Positions 26,957 to 36,686 are shown, counted from the stretch's first letter. The stretch is DNA of 54,418 nt from Enorma sp964624825 (GCA_964624825.1 CAZUYD010000013.1:1-54418), one strand, 5' to 3'. Translations and numbers: made by a program. Notes: a model not told the origin generated them from the sequence alone.

Positions 26957-28021
26957 TCAGCGAATGTTGTCCTTGCCGGTAAACGGCAATCCCTCCTCCG
27001 CCATCTTCTGCTTGAGCATCTGATAGGCAGCCTCATCATAACCCGAATCAAGCAGCGCGCGCTCGCCAGCCCAGAACGGCGACACGTCGGCAAGAACATG
27101 ACAGTACCAGCGCCAGGCATACGTATCCGTCAGGTTGCGGACGTAGCGGCGACGCTCATCCTCATCGATCCCGGCGTTATCGTTGAAGAGCTTCGAGGTG
27201 TAGTTCAGAAATTGCGTTGCCAGCCGCTCGTACATAGTCGCCTGGCACGTATCTGAGAACCCGAACTTGTACACCATGCGCTGGAAGCTCTGCAGCGGCT
27301 TGTCGAAGCAGAGGAACTGGGGAATGTAATCGTGGCAACCGGCATCGTCCTTGTCGGCCTCGCGATAATAGTTGTACAGGCATTCGTTGACGCAGACGCA
27401 GCGATCGCAGTAATAGAGGTAGCACCACGTCCAGTTGACATCCTCCATGATGGGGGTGTCGACCGTGAAGCGCAGATCGAAGTCGCGTATGATCTGCGTC
27501 TTGTAGAGGCGTCCCCAAATGCAATAGAGGAGCGGCCCGCAGGTGTTCACCAGAAACTCGCTGGCCTCCTCGAAGTCGCTCACAGCAAAGAGGTAGTCCC
27601 GCTCGGGCGCGCCGAAGAGCTCCGAATCGATCTCGGTTCGCGTCTCATCGGTGGTCATGACCACATGGTCGCCGCCGATCACATGATCGACGTCGTAGCG
27701 ATCGGCCGCCGTGAGCATGACCTCGAGCGCGCGGGGATCGATCGTGTCATCGGCGTCGAGAAACAGGACCCATTCGCCTTCAACGTGATCAAGGCCGCAA
27801 TTGCGCGCGGCGCCCGCGCCGCGCCGCTCCTGCCGATGCAGCTCGATGCGCTCATCGCGATCGGCGTACTCGGCGGCGATCGCGGAGCCGCCGTCAGTCG
27901 ATCCGTCATCAATGAGTATGAGCTGCCAGTCGTCATGCGTCTGAGCGAGCACGCTCTCGATGGCACGGCCGATCCAGGCCTCGCTGTTGCAGAAGGGCGT
28001 GATGATGGAAACCTTTGACAT
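26957..28021 (-). CDS. Family-2 glycosyltransferase
   Basis: This 354-residue GT-A enzyme opens with VSIITPFCNSEAWIGRAIES, has the nucleotide-sugar aspartates in LIDDGSTDGG, the conserved GAARNCGLD and the metal-binding FLDADDTID. A cysteine- and tyrosine-rich middle (CYLYYCDRCVCVNECLYNY) resembles the corresponding segment of the enzyme at 36687, so the two are related. No membrane segment is seen, so it works on the cytoplasmic side of glycan assembly. It lies between the GldA-like gene and the nitroreductase. Confidence 0.9.
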   Translation of the reverse strand: MSKVSIITPFCNSEAWIGRAIESVLAQTHDDWQLILIDDGSTDGGSAIAAEYADRDERIELHRQERRGAGAARNCGLDHVEGEWVLFLDADDTIDPRALEVMLTAADRYDVDHVIGGDHVVMTTDETRTEIDSELFGAPERDYLFAVSDFEEASEFLVNTCGPLLYCIWGRLYKTQIIRDFDLRFTVDTPIMEDVNWTWCYLYYCDRCVCVNECLYNYYREADKDDAGCHDYIPQFLCFDKPLQSFQRMVYKFGFSDTCQATMYERLATQFLNYTSKLFNDNAGIDEDERRRYVRNLTDTYAWRWYCHVLADVSPFWAGERALLDSGYDEAAYQMLKQKMAEEGLPFTGKDNIR

Positions 28022-28063
28022 CGCTGTATCCTTTCTCTCGTTATGTGTGCGATGGAAGAGGCG

Positions 28064-29257
28064 CTAGGCGGGAAGATCGAGGTAGCGTCTGACCAGCTGA
28101 TCGGACTCCATGACCGCCCGCGCCATGCGCGCGGGATCTTGCGGCGTCATCGCCCGGCTCGCCATGATCTTGTCCGATGCCTGCTCACAGCAGCGCAGAA
28201 CATCCTGGTAGGTATACGTGGCACCGCTGAGCTCTCGCAAGGTTGTCGGAAGACCAATCGCTCGGTATGTATCGGCCCAGTCATACAGTCGATCAGGTTC
28301 GCCAGCAAACACAAACTCAGGTAGCACGCCATAGCCGACGATCTCTCCATGCATGCGCGAGGACACCCCCGGAAGCGCCAGCAACGCCTCATCGAGAATG
28401 TGGGAGAAATACGAAGTCGCAACAGAGAGCTCCGGTCCGGTGTAGCGCGTGACCGCGTGGAGCACCCATTCGAGCTCATGGGTGACCTCTCCGCGCTCCA
28501 GGGCACGCACCGCAGCGATCCCATACCGGTTGAGCACGTCGAGAACATCACGGTGGTGCGCGACGGCGAACGGGTCGCAGTCCGCTATGAAGCCCGTCGC
28601 CTCCAGGGTGTGGATCGCCTCGACGCTGGAAGCGACCTGATCGCCGATCGCCGCCGCGAGCGTGCGCGCGGGCGTCCTCGCGATGAGCTCCGTGTCGACG
28701 ATCAGGCACTCGGGCATGACCTCGAGATTCCAAAAGTCGACCATCTGGGTTCCATCATCGCTGTAGATGACCGACATGCCGTTCGCCGTGGCGTTGGAAG
28801 CGACCACGGTCGGCAGCAATGCGATCTTCGCCCGATCGCGGCCCTGGTAATGCGCCGCCGCGCGCGCCAGGTCCATGCACTTGGCGCCTCCGACGACAAC
28901 GATGATCTCCGGCGCGCGGCGCACGAGCTCACGTCCAACCTGCTCGATCGCGGCATAGGTGCAGGCTCCCCTCGGAACCTGATAGAACGCGCACGAACCG
29001 GCCGGCGGCTCGGTTCGCTCGAGCGTGTCCATGATGCCGGCGCTGCGTCCCAGCGGGTTCGAGGCCTGCATATGGAAGGCGTCCGGCGACACCGCGATGG
29101 AGCGGGCGATCTCCTGTTCGAGCTCGTCGGTCAGGTGGTGATCGTGCACCACGAGGTAGCGGTCTCCATAGGCGGCCGTGAGCCTCCTCAGCTCATGGCG
29201 CGCCCCAAAACCGATCGTGTAGTTCTGAAATGATGTGAAGTCGTAGCAAGCGGGCAT
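28064..29257 (-). CDS. GldA-like iron-containing dehydrogenase
   Basis: This 397-residue protein belongs to the glycerol dehydrogenase branch of the Fe/Zn-dependent polyol dehydrogenases. It has the glycine-rich VVVGGAKCMDLARAAA, PTVVASNATANGMSVIYSDDG near the cofactor site, and metal ligands visible as GDQVASS (Asp), SYFSHILDEA (His) and RMHGEIVGYGVL (His). The start at 29257 follows GGGAGGGG; an earlier ATG is less well placed. Family members oxidise glycerol or related polyols, or act as cyclitol and phosphate-ester dehydrogenases. Its place with SDRs and a sugar importer suggests a polyol or ketose step. The exact substrate is unknown. Confidence 0.85.
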   Translation of the reverse strand: MPACYDFTSFQNYTIGFGARHELRRLTAAYGDRYLVVHDHHLTDELEQEIARSIAVSPDAFHMQASNPLGRSAGIMDTLERTEPPAGSCAFYQVPRGACTYAAIEQVGRELVRRAPEIIVVVGGAKCMDLARAAAHYQGRDRAKIALLPTVVASNATANGMSVIYSDDGTQMVDFWNLEVMPECLIVDTELIARTPARTLAAAIGDQVASSVEAIHTLEATGFIADCDPFAVAHHRDVLDVLNRYGIAAVRALERGEVTHELEWVLHAVTRYTGPELSVATSYFSHILDEALLALPGVSSRMHGEIVGYGVLPEFVFAGEPDRLYDWADTYRAIGLPTTLRELSGATYTYQDVLRCCEQASDKIMASRAMTPQDPARMARAVMESDQLVRRYLDLPA

Positions 29258-29380
29258 TCGCGCCCCTCCCATCATCTATGCGGCCAAAAATCCGCAGCGG
29301 CGCCTCAACAGAAGCAGTCGGTTCCTTCAAGCGTGCCGTGCACGAGGGCCACGCTTCCTGCGCTGCCGGCCCATACCTCA

Positions 29381-30169
29381 TCAGAGCATGACGTTTCCGC
29401 CGTTATCCATGATGGTCACGCCGGTTATGTTGCGCGCCTCGTCCGAGAAGGCGAAGCGGTAGATCGCGGCCATCTCCTCCGCGGACTGATAGCCCTTGAG
29501 CGGGTATCCGTTCCCCATCATCGCGGTGGCCTCCTCGACCGTCATGCCCTTGCGAGCCGCGATCTGCTCGTTCACGTAGCGGTGAAGATCGGTGAGCACG
29601 CTGCCCGGACCGATGCCGTTGACCGTGATGTCATAGGGTGCGAGATCGCATGCCATGGAGCGCATGAGTCCGCGCGCGGCCCATTTGGTCGTTATGTAGC
29701 ACGTGCTCGGAGGATCCTGCATGAACGACCCCTGGGAAAGCCCGAGCATCATCGAATAGGGGCCCAGCGCAGGACCCTGGGAAATCATCTGCCGCGCGCC
29801 GTAGCGACAGGTGAGCAGCATGCCCGTCACGTTGATGTCGAGCATGCGCCTCCAGTCTTCATAGGAAAACGTGAGGAAGTCCCCGTAGATGAACACGCCG
29901 GCGTTCGCCCCGACGTAATTGACCTTGCCGTATGCATCGAGCAGGGTATCGAACATCGCCTTGACCGATGCCTCGTCGGTCACATCCGCCTCGATGGGGA
30001 TCGCCTCGCCCCCGTCGTCGCGAATGCCCTGTGCCACCGCCTCGGCACGCGCGCGGTCGATGTCGGCCACTCCTACCGCCATGCCATCGGCAGCGAGCCG
30101 TTTGCACACTGCCTCGCCGATGCCGGCGCCGCCGCCGGTAATGATCGCCACGCGCCGATCCGTCATCAT
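29381..30169 (-). CDS. Short-chain dehydrogenase/reductase
   Basis: This 262-residue Rossmann enzyme has the cofactor motif GGGAGIGEA after VAIITG, the NAGVF-type strand NYVGANAGV, a catalytic-Ser strand with MMLGLSQGSF, and Y-x-x-x-K as YITTK, followed by WAARGLMRSMACDLAPYDI. It is likely NAD(H)-dependent, because the residue after the second strand is acidic (VADID). AAGGGGAG precedes the ATG; ATGs at 30169 and 30166 are equally possible. It is 39 bases after the companion SDR gene. Confidence 0.88.
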   Translation of the reverse strand: MMTDRRVAIITGGGAGIGEAVCKRLAADGMAVGVADIDRARAEAVAQGIRDDGGEAIPIEADVTDEASVKAMFDTLLDAYGKVNYVGANAGVFIYGDFLTFSYEDWRRMLDINVTGMLLTCRYGARQMISQGPALGPYSMMLGLSQGSFMQDPPSTCYITTKWAARGLMRSMACDLAPYDITVNGIGPGSVLTDLHRYVNEQIAARKGMTVEEATAMMGNGYPLKGYQSAEEMAAIYRFAFSDEARNITGVTIMDNGGNVML

Positions 30170-30208
30170 CGCACTCCCCTTTCACGCCACGTCGACCACG
30201 CCACACGA

Positions 30209-30961
30209 TCACGCATACGCGCCACCTCCGGCGACGGGCAGGGACTGCCCCGTGATGCTGTGCCCCTCACGCACCAGGAACGAGACGAGCGCGGCCACAT
30301 CCTCCGGCGTCTGCGGCCGTCCCAGCGCAAAGCGCTCGCGCGCAGCCTCGCGCAGGGCGGCGCGCGCATCTTCGGATGCGGAGCGATCCTCGACCAACCC
30401 CGGGCACACGGCGTTGACGCGCACCCCGTATTTGGCAAGCGAGCGGGCCACGTTGCGCATCAGGCCGCGAGCACCCCACGTGCCCGCACAGGAGAACATC
30501 GCATCAGGATCCTGATTGAAGGCAAGATCGCTCAGTATGAAGATAATCTCGCCGGGCACCGTCCCCGCAACCATATCGTTGGCCGCACGCTGCACGCACA
30601 GGTAGGCAGAATCCAGGTTGAGCGAGATTGAACGCTCCCACTCATCAATCGGGTCGTCCAGCCACGAGCAACGCTGCTGGGTGCCGACGCAATGCACCAT
30701 CACGTCATACCGCCCCACGCACGATGCCACCTGATCGAACGCGTCCCCCACGCTCTGCCGGTCGCATGCGTCCACGGCTATCGCGCACGAGCGCGCGCCG
30801 CCCGACGAGAGCTCCCGTGCCAGGGAGTCGGCGGCCTCCTCGTTGCTATCAAGAATCGCGACCGCGTAGCCGTCGGCGGCAAGCCGCCGCGCGACCGCAG
30901 ACCCGATCAGGCCGGCGCCGCCCGTCACGACCGCCGCCTTCGCCTCATCCGTCTCAATCAT
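30209..30961 (-). CDS. Short-chain dehydrogenase lacking catalytic Tyr and Lys
   Basis: This 250-residue SDR-fold protein has GGAGLIGSAVA for cofactor binding and an acidic residue after strand two (LDSNEE). Where the neighbouring SDR has YITTKWAARGLMR, this protein has SCAGTWGARGLMR, so the catalytic Tyr and Lys are Ser and Thr. It is therefore probably not an ordinary oxidoreductase, and a regulatory or partner subunit role is possible. The ATG at 30961 overlaps the E1 stop as ATGA and has GGGAG at good spacing. A TTG six bases earlier is less likely. Confidence 0.8.
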   Translation of the reverse strand: MIETDEAKAAVVTGGAGLIGSAVARRLAADGYAVAILDSNEEAADSLARELSSGGARSCAIAVDACDRQSVGDAFDQVASCVGRYDVMVHCVGTQQRCSWLDDPIDEWERSISLNLDSAYLCVQRAANDMVAGTVPGEIIFILSDLAFNQDPDAMFSCAGTWGARGLMRNVARSLAKYGVRVNAVCPGLVEDRSASEDARAALREAARERFALGRPQTPEDVAALVSFLVREGHSITGQSLPVAGGGAYA

Positions 30962-32973
30962 GACCAACTCCCTCGAACTAGCTCACGAACCCGCTCCTCG
31001 ATATCATGCGCGCCGACACAATGGGAAGCCTTGAGCTCGGGCGCCGCGGGAACAGGGCACCACGGCGCCCCGAGGCGCGCCACCGGAGCCTTGAGGGCAT
31101 CGAACGCGCGCTCGGCGATCAGCGCAGCCACCTCTGCTCCGAAGCCGCAGAACCGCGTGGCGCCGTGCACCACCAGTGCCCGCCCGGTGCGCCGCACGGA
31201 CGCAAGCACGGCATCGAGATCAAGCGGAACGAGGCTGCGCAAATCGAGCACCTCCGCCTCGATGCCCTCCTGCGCAAGCTCCTCGGCCGCCTGGACGGCG
31301 ACAAAGACGGCCGACCCATACCCCACGAGGGTGACGTCGCGGCCGTGACGCACCGTGCGGGCGCGTCCGAGCGGTATCGCGAACGACTCCTCGGGGACAT
31401 CTCCCCGCACATCCTGAAGACGAAGGTCATAGAGGAACAGCACCGGGTCAGGGTCGCGGATGGCGGACGCCATGAGCCCCTTCGCGTCTCGGGGATCGGA
31501 TGGATACACCACCTTGAGGCCCGGCACGTGGCAGAACAGCGCCTCTAGGCTCTGTGAGTGCTGCGCCGCGGACCCCTCGCCCAGACCGCACGCGGCGACG
31601 GCGGTCACGGAGGCTCCCATACCGTAGAGATAGCGCCATTTGGCCATCTCGTTCACGAACTCATCCATCGCGACCAGCGTGAAGTCCATGAGGTTGAATT
31701 CGAGCACGGAACGCATGCCCGAAAGGGCGGATCCCAGCCCCAACCCGACGATGGCCGTCTCGGATATGGGAGTATCGCGGACGCGCTCGGGGAACCGCTC
31801 GGCAAGCCCCCAGTACTGCTTGGCAACGCCGCCCCACGTCACATCCTCGCCGGCGATGAACACGCGGCTGTCACGTTCCATCTCGGACGTGATCGCCTCG
31901 CGCACCGCCTTGCCGAAGCGAATCTCGCGCCCACCCGCAGGCCCGTCGGCAACAGGACACGCGCGCTCCGGCGCGCTGGCGGCCGGCACCCACGGATCGG
32001 CAACATGCTCGTCCGCGTCGCCGTACACGCCGTTAGCAGCTGAGGAGGCGTCTGGCGCCGCGGCGGCGCGCGCGAACGCGGCGGCCTCATCGACCTCACA
32101 GCGCACCGCGTGCTCGATGCGCGCGAGCTCCCGCTCGGAAACGCCGTTCGCCTTGAGGTAGAGCCGTCCATTGACCACAGGATCGCGCTCATCAAGCCAG
32201 CGGCGCTGCTCCTCGGGGTCCTTGTAGGGAGCCGGGTCATCTATGTAGTGACCCATGTGGCGCCACGTCTTGTATTCGAGAAGGACGGGGCCGGCGCCGC
32301 TGCGGCACGCATCGACTGCCTGCTGGGCGGCGCGCACCGCCTCGACCATGTCGTTGCCATCCGCGACGATGCCGCGTATGCGGTACGCCGCCGCGCGCTC
32401 CGCGATATCATGCACCGTCTGATGGCGCTCCCGGCTCGTGTAGAACGCAAACTCGTTGTTCTCCACCACGAAGACGATCGGAAGCCGCCAAAGCGCCGCA
32501 AGATTCATGGCCTCATGCTGCGTGCCCCGATCAGATGCCCCGTCCCCGAAGAAGACCGCCGTGACGCCGCCGGTTTTCAGCGCCTGCTGGGCGTAGGCGG
32601 CGCCCACCGCGATCGGCGAACCCGCCCCCACGATCGCGGTCGCGCCCAGCACGCCGCGATCGACGGCGGCCGCATGCATGGAGCCGCCGCGGCCGTCCTG
32701 ATATCCGTCGCCGCGCAGAAGGACCTCCGCCATCAGGCGCTTGAGATCCGCGCCCCGCGCGATGCTGTGCCCATGGCCCCGATACGTGCTCACCACGCGA
32801 TCGCGCTCATCGAGGACGGCTCCCATCGCAGCCGCTATGGCCTCTTCGCCCAGATAGGAATGGCCGGACCCCGGGATCTCACCCGACAGATACGCATCAC
32901 GAACCACCTCTTCAAACGCCCGGATGCGAATCATCTGAGTCCATACCGCTATATAGTCCCGGGCACCCATCAT
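30958..32973 (-). CDS. Fused alpha-beta E1 of 2-oxo-acid dehydrogenase type
   Basis: This is a thiamine-diphosphate enzyme of 671 residues with both E1 halves in one chain. The alpha half (1 to about 320) has SYLGEEA, STYRGHGHSIARG and the TPP motif GDGASDRG...VENN (GDG 143-145, NN 172-173). A flexible Ala/Asp-rich linker covers about 300-350. The beta half starts REIRFGKAVREA, with RVFIAGEDVTWGG and GSALSGMRSVLEFN. Pyruvate, acetoin and branched-chain E1s are the relatives. No E2, E3 or lipoyl domain is in the window. The start overlaps the permease stop (ATGATG), so it is co-translated with the sugar importer. The donor could be a ketose, pyruvate or acetoin. Confidence 0.9.
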   Translation of the reverse strand: MMGARDYIAVWTQMIRIRAFEEVVRDAYLSGEIPGSGHSYLGEEAIAAAMGAVLDERDRVVSTYRGHGHSIARGADLKRLMAEVLLRGDGYQDGRGGSMHAAAVDRGVLGATAIVGAGSPIAVGAAYAQQALKTGGVTAVFFGDGASDRGTQHEAMNLAALWRLPIVFVVENNEFAFYTSRERHQTVHDIAERAAAYRIRGIVADGNDMVEAVRAAQQAVDACRSGAGPVLLEYKTWRHMGHYIDDPAPYKDPEEQRRWLDERDPVVNGRLYLKANGVSERELARIEHAVRCEVDEAAAFARAAAAPDASSAANGVYGDADEHVADPWVPAASAPERACPVADGPAGGREIRFGKAVREAITSEMERDSRVFIAGEDVTWGGVAKQYWGLAERFPERVRDTPISETAIVGLGLGSALSGMRSVLEFNLMDFTLVAMDEFVNEMAKWRYLYGMGASVTAVAACGLGEGSAAQHSQSLEALFCHVPGLKVVYPSDPRDAKGLMASAIRDPDPVLFLYDLRLQDVRGDVPEESFAIPLGRARTVRHGRDVTLVGYGSAVFVAVQAAEELAQEGIEAEVLDLRSLVPLDLDAVLASVRRTGRALVVHGATRFCGFGAEVAALIAERAFDALKAPVARLGAPWCPVPAAPELKASHCVGAHDIEERVRELVRGSWS

Positions 32974-33968
32974 GTGTCACCCTTCTGAGGGGTCGCGGGG
33001 CCTGCAGATGGCGTCGCGCCGACCGCCGTCGATCGACGCGTCGCGCGCCGCTGGCTCAGGTAGTCAAGGCCGACGACGACGACCAGCACGATGCCCTTGC
33101 ACACGAGCTGCGTGTTGGTGTCGGTCCCCAGGACGCCCAGGCCGTTTGAGAGCACGCCCATGAGCAGAACGCCCTGCACGACGCCGCTAACCTTGCCGCG
33201 GCCGCCCGTAAAGGACACGCCGCCCACCACGACAGCGGTTATGACGTCCATCTCAAGACCGCTGCCAGCCGTTGGGAACCCACCGAACAGACGCGAGAGC
33301 AGCACGATCGCGGCGATGCCCACCGTGAGCCCACAGACCCCGAAGGCGAGCAGGGTGGTCTTGCCCACCGAGACGCCCGAAAGGCGCGCAGCCTCCGCGT
33401 TGCTGCCGACGGCGTACAGGTAGCGACCCGGATACGTGCGCCTGAGAATGAGCGCGGTCACCACGAACACCGCGAGCATGATGATCACCGGAATGGGAAC
33501 GGGACCCAGGTAGCCTTGACCCACCATGCGCATCACCTCGGGCAATCCCGAGACGGGCGAAGAACCCGTGATGATGTAGGCAAGCCCCTGGTAGACCTGG
33601 CTGATCGCCAGCGTGGCAAGCATCGACGGCATTCCGGTCGCAAGCACGATGGCTCCGTTGAGCACGCCCGCGAGAACTCCCATAAGCATGCCTGCAAGGC
33701 AGGCCAGCAACGGATCGACGTCCATCTGCACGATGAGGATGGCGACCGCGCACGAGACGAATGAGATGATCGAGCCGACCGAGATGTCGATCTGCCCGCA
33801 GATCACCACAAACATCATGCCTGCTGAGATAATGCCCAGCGTGGCGGTTTGCCGCAGCAGGTTGAACATGTTCGTCAGCGTGGCGAACCCTGGCGCGGCA
33901 ACGCAAAAGAACGCAATCAAGGCGACGAGCAGCAAGGTGACCGTGCCTTCACGCAGCCTCTCACTCAT
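32970..33968 (-). CDS. RbsC-like sugar ABC permease
   Basis: This 332-residue permease of the ribose/xylose/inositol type has around nine hydrophobic segments, and its cytoplasmic motif reads AVGSNAEAARLSGVSV. A start at 33968 overlaps the ATPase stop (ATGAGTGA) by eight bases; the in-frame upstream stretch is inside the ATPase gene. It forms a CUT2 importer with the flanking ATPase and binding protein. A basic, non-conserved tail ends the protein. Confidence 0.9.
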   Translation of the reverse strand: MSERLREGTVTLLLVALIAFFCVAAPGFATLTNMFNLLRQTATLGIISAGMMFVVICGQIDISVGSIISFVSCAVAILIVQMDVDPLLACLAGMLMGVLAGVLNGAIVLATGMPSMLATLAISQVYQGLAYIITGSSPVSGLPEVMRMVGQGYLGPVPIPVIIMLAVFVVTALILRRTYPGRYLYAVGSNAEAARLSGVSVGKTTLLAFGVCGLTVGIAAIVLLSRLFGGFPTAGSGLEMDVITAVVVGGVSFTGGRGKVSGVVQGVLLMGVLSNGLGVLGTDTNTQLVCKGIVLVVVVGLDYLSQRRATRRSTAVGATPSAGPATPQKGDT

Positions 33969-35481
33969 GGGCGACCATCTCCTCCATCGATAGGGACGCA
34001 TACTCCATGACGCGCTCCTGCGAGAACTCGGAACGGCTGTCGAGGGACCCTGCAACCCTGCCCTCGGCAAGCACGATGATGCGATCCGACATGCCCAAAA
34101 GCTCCTCCATCTCTGACGAGACCATGATGATGGCGTAGCCCCGGTCGGTGAGCTCGCCCATCAAGCGATAGATCTCGTGCTTAGCACCCACGTCTATCCC
34201 CTGCGTCGGCTCGTCGAACATCAAGATGCGCGCCGTGCTCGCCAGCCATTTGCCCACCACGACCTTCTGTTGGTTTCCACCGGATAAGGTACGCACCGCC
34301 TGACCGGTCGACACCGCTTTGACACCGAGCTTTCGATACTGCTCGTCAACGATCTCGGCCTCGCGCCCGCGATTGAGCACGAGCAGATGCGAGATGCGCT
34401 TGAGCAGCGACAGCGATATGTTGTCGCGAATGCTCAGGTCGACGAGGAGCCCCTGGCGCTTGCGGTCCTCGGGCAGCAAACCGATGCCCTCGGCGATGGC
34501 ATCCTCAGGCGAGGAGAGATGAACTGCGCGCTCCCCGACGTAGATGCGGCCCGCCTGCAGCTGGTCCGCGCCGAACAGCGCACGCAGCACCTCCGTGCGG
34601 CCCGCTCCCGTAAGCCCCGCGAGACCCAAGATCTCCCCCTCGCGGACGAAGAGCGAGACATCGTGGATCGCCGCGGTGCTGATATGCTCGGCACGCAGCG
34701 CCACCTTGCCCGGGTGGACGGTCCGCGTGGGATACACCTCCGACAGGCTGCGACCCACCATGCAACGGATGAGCTCATCGCGCGGCATCTCCGAGGCGGC
34801 GCAGGTGCCCACGGTCGCGCCATCGCGCATCACCGTGATGCAGTCGGCGAGACGGTAGATCTCGGACAGACGGTGCGAGATGTAGGCGATCGCAACGCCC
34901 GATGCGCGCAGCCGCTCGATCAGCGAGAAGAGCCGCTCGGCGTCCTCGGCGGTCAGGGATGCCGTGGGCTCGTCGAACACGACCAGGCGCGTCTCCGTGG
35001 AAACCGCCTTCGCCACCTCGACGAATTGCCGCTGAGCAAGCGAGAGGCTCGAAACCGACGTAGCGGGATCGAGGTCTATCCCAAGCTCCGACAGGATCTT
35101 CCCCGACCGGCGCGCCACCTCGCGCCGATCAACCAAAGGTCCCTTGTGCGGCAGATCGCTGAGGCAGATGTTCTCGCCAACCGTGAGGTCGTCCACCAGC
35201 GCCGGCTCCTGGTAGATGACCCTGATCCCTAAGTCGAGCGCTTCACGCGGGGTGAGGCGCCCATGCGCCTCACCCCCCACCTCGATCGTCCCCGCATCGG
35301 GCGCCTCGCACCCCGAGATGAGCTTGACGAGCGTGGATTTCCCCGCTCCGTTCTCACCCACGAGCGCGTGAACCTCGCCGGCGCGAAATTCGATGGAGAC
35401 GCCCCGCAGGGCAGCCACGCCACCAAACGCCTTCGTGATGCCGCGGGTCGCAACGACGGGAGCGTCTTGGGTGCTATCCAT
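33961..35481 (-). CDS. RbsA-like sugar ABC ATPase (double domain)
   Basis: This 506-residue protein has two fused ATPase domains, as in all CUT2 importers. The first has Walker A GENGAGKSTLVK, signature LSLAQRQFVEVAKAV and Walker B LVVFDEPTASL. The second has the usual degenerate Walker A GLTGAGRTE, signature LSGGNQQKVVVGKWLA and LMFDEPTQGID. AGGAGG precedes the ATG. It works with the RbsC-like permease and the binding lipoprotein upstream. Confidence 0.93.
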   Translation of the reverse strand: MDSTQDAPVVATRGITKAFGGVAALRGVSIEFRAGEVHALVGENGAGKSTLVKLISGCEAPDAGTIEVGGEAHGRLTPREALDLGIRVIYQEPALVDDLTVGENICLSDLPHKGPLVDRREVARRSGKILSELGIDLDPATSVSSLSLAQRQFVEVAKAVSTETRLVVFDEPTASLTAEDAERLFSLIERLRASGVAIAYISHRLSEIYRLADCITVMRDGATVGTCAASEMPRDELIRCMVGRSLSEVYPTRTVHPGKVALRAEHISTAAIHDVSLFVREGEILGLAGLTGAGRTEVLRALFGADQLQAGRIYVGERAVHLSSPEDAIAEGIGLLPEDRKRQGLLVDLSIRDNISLSLLKRISHLLVLNRGREAEIVDEQYRKLGVKAVSTGQAVRTLSGGNQQKVVVGKWLASTARILMFDEPTQGIDVGAKHEIYRLMGELTDRGYAIIMVSSEMEELLGMSDRIIVLAEGRVAGSLDSRSEFSQERVMEYASLSMEEMVAHE

Positions 35482-35550
35482 CTACGAGCCTCCTCATGCG
35501 ATGTCGCTCCAGACTCGGCATCGCGCCACTGTTCACTGCCCCCACGGCTA

Positions 35551-36597
35551 CTAGACCAGGTCCTCCCACTGGTCGCGGTAGTCCTCGACGTTATCGGCCG
35601 TGATGGCCGTACCCTCCCAATAGGTGTCTTGCTCGTCAGGAAGATCGCCCTCGCCGGTGAGCTCCGCGATACCCACGGCGACCATCTCCTGGCCGACGGC
35701 CGAGGCGTCGATGCCCACGGTCTCCTTGAACATGGTGTCCTGGGCGATGAGCGCCATGGCCTCCGCCGTTCCATCAAGCCCGAACATGCCGATGCTCTCC
35801 GGATCGTCCTTGCCGCCCGCGACAAAGGCCTCGTATACGCCGATGGTGCTCTGATCGTTGCAACCGATGACGAGGTTCACGTCCGGATGTGATTGCAGCA
35901 GGTTCTCGCCCGCCTCGAGGCCCTCCTCCTTATACGCGGCCTCGAAGGGCGGATCGATGATCTCCGCATCGGGTATGGCCTCGAGGAGCGCCTCATAGGC
36001 GCCCTCATAACGCGTGCCGGCAATCTCGGGCGAGATGGAATAGGTGCCCAGGGCCGCGACAACCGTGTTGCCCGCATCGACGATGTGCTCCTGGGCCCAT
36101 GCGGCCGCGTCCGCGCCCAGCTGGCGGCCGAGCGTATGCCCATCCTCGCCGTAGTAGTAGGTGTAATCGGCACCGTCCACCTTGGTGCCGTAAATCAGCA
36201 CGATGAGCCCGGCATCGTAGGCGCTCTGAATCTCGGTCTGGCAATCGCTGGCCGACTGCGGCTGGATGAGCAAGATGTTCGCACCCGAGGTGATCGCGTT
36301 CTCGATCATGCTGGCCTCGGTGGACACGTCCTGATCGTAATACTGAACCGTGCAATCGGCGCCGTGCTCATCGGCGTACGCCTGGATGGCATTACCCTGC
36401 GCCGCCGTCACCTCGCTTGAGGAGGAGATGAGGATCGCGACGATCTTAGGCGTGGTGTCGCCATCGGTCGAAGCAGACCCCGAGCCGCTTCCCGATCCGG
36501 GTTGCTCGGTCGTGCAGGCCGCCAGGGGTCCTGCGAGCATCGTGGCCGCGAACGTCGCCGCAGACGCCTTGAGAAATTGTTTTCGATCCATTGCCAT
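35551..36597 (-). CDS. Sugar-binding lipoprotein (RbsB/CUT2 type)
   Basis: This 348-residue periplasmic-binding-protein fold (peripla_BP_4) has a leader of about 27 residues ending in the lipobox LAAC. A Gly/Ser-rich linker follows, then the two-domain sugar-binding core with VAILISSSSEVTAAQGNAI near the N-terminus and LVIGCNDQSTIGVYEAF in the hinge region. AAGGAG precedes the ATG at 36597. It is the first gene of the importer trio. The ligand is probably a pentose, polyol or similar sugar. Sugar import located within a glycan-assembly operon is unusual. Confidence 0.9.
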   Translation of the reverse strand: MAMDRKQFLKASAATFAATMLAGPLAACTTEQPGSGSGSGSASTDGDTTPKIVAILISSSSEVTAAQGNAIQAYADEHGADCTVQYYDQDVSTEASMIENAITSGANILLIQPQSASDCQTEIQSAYDAGLIVLIYGTKVDGADYTYYYGEDGHTLGRQLGADAAAWAQEHIVDAGNTVVAALGTYSISPEIAGTRYEGAYEALLEAIPDAEIIDPPFEAAYKEEGLEAGENLLQSHPDVNLVIGCNDQSTIGVYEAFVAGGKDDPESIGMFGLDGTAEAMALIAQDTMFKETVGIDASAVGQEMVAVGIAELTGEGDLPDEQDTYWEGTAITADNVEDYRDQWEDLV

Positions 36598-36686
36598 AGT
36601 CAGTCTCCTTCCAACATGACAGCGGCACCCGGCCGGCATAAACCGGCACCGCCCCGATACCCTTGAACGGTGATCCCGTCGACGCG

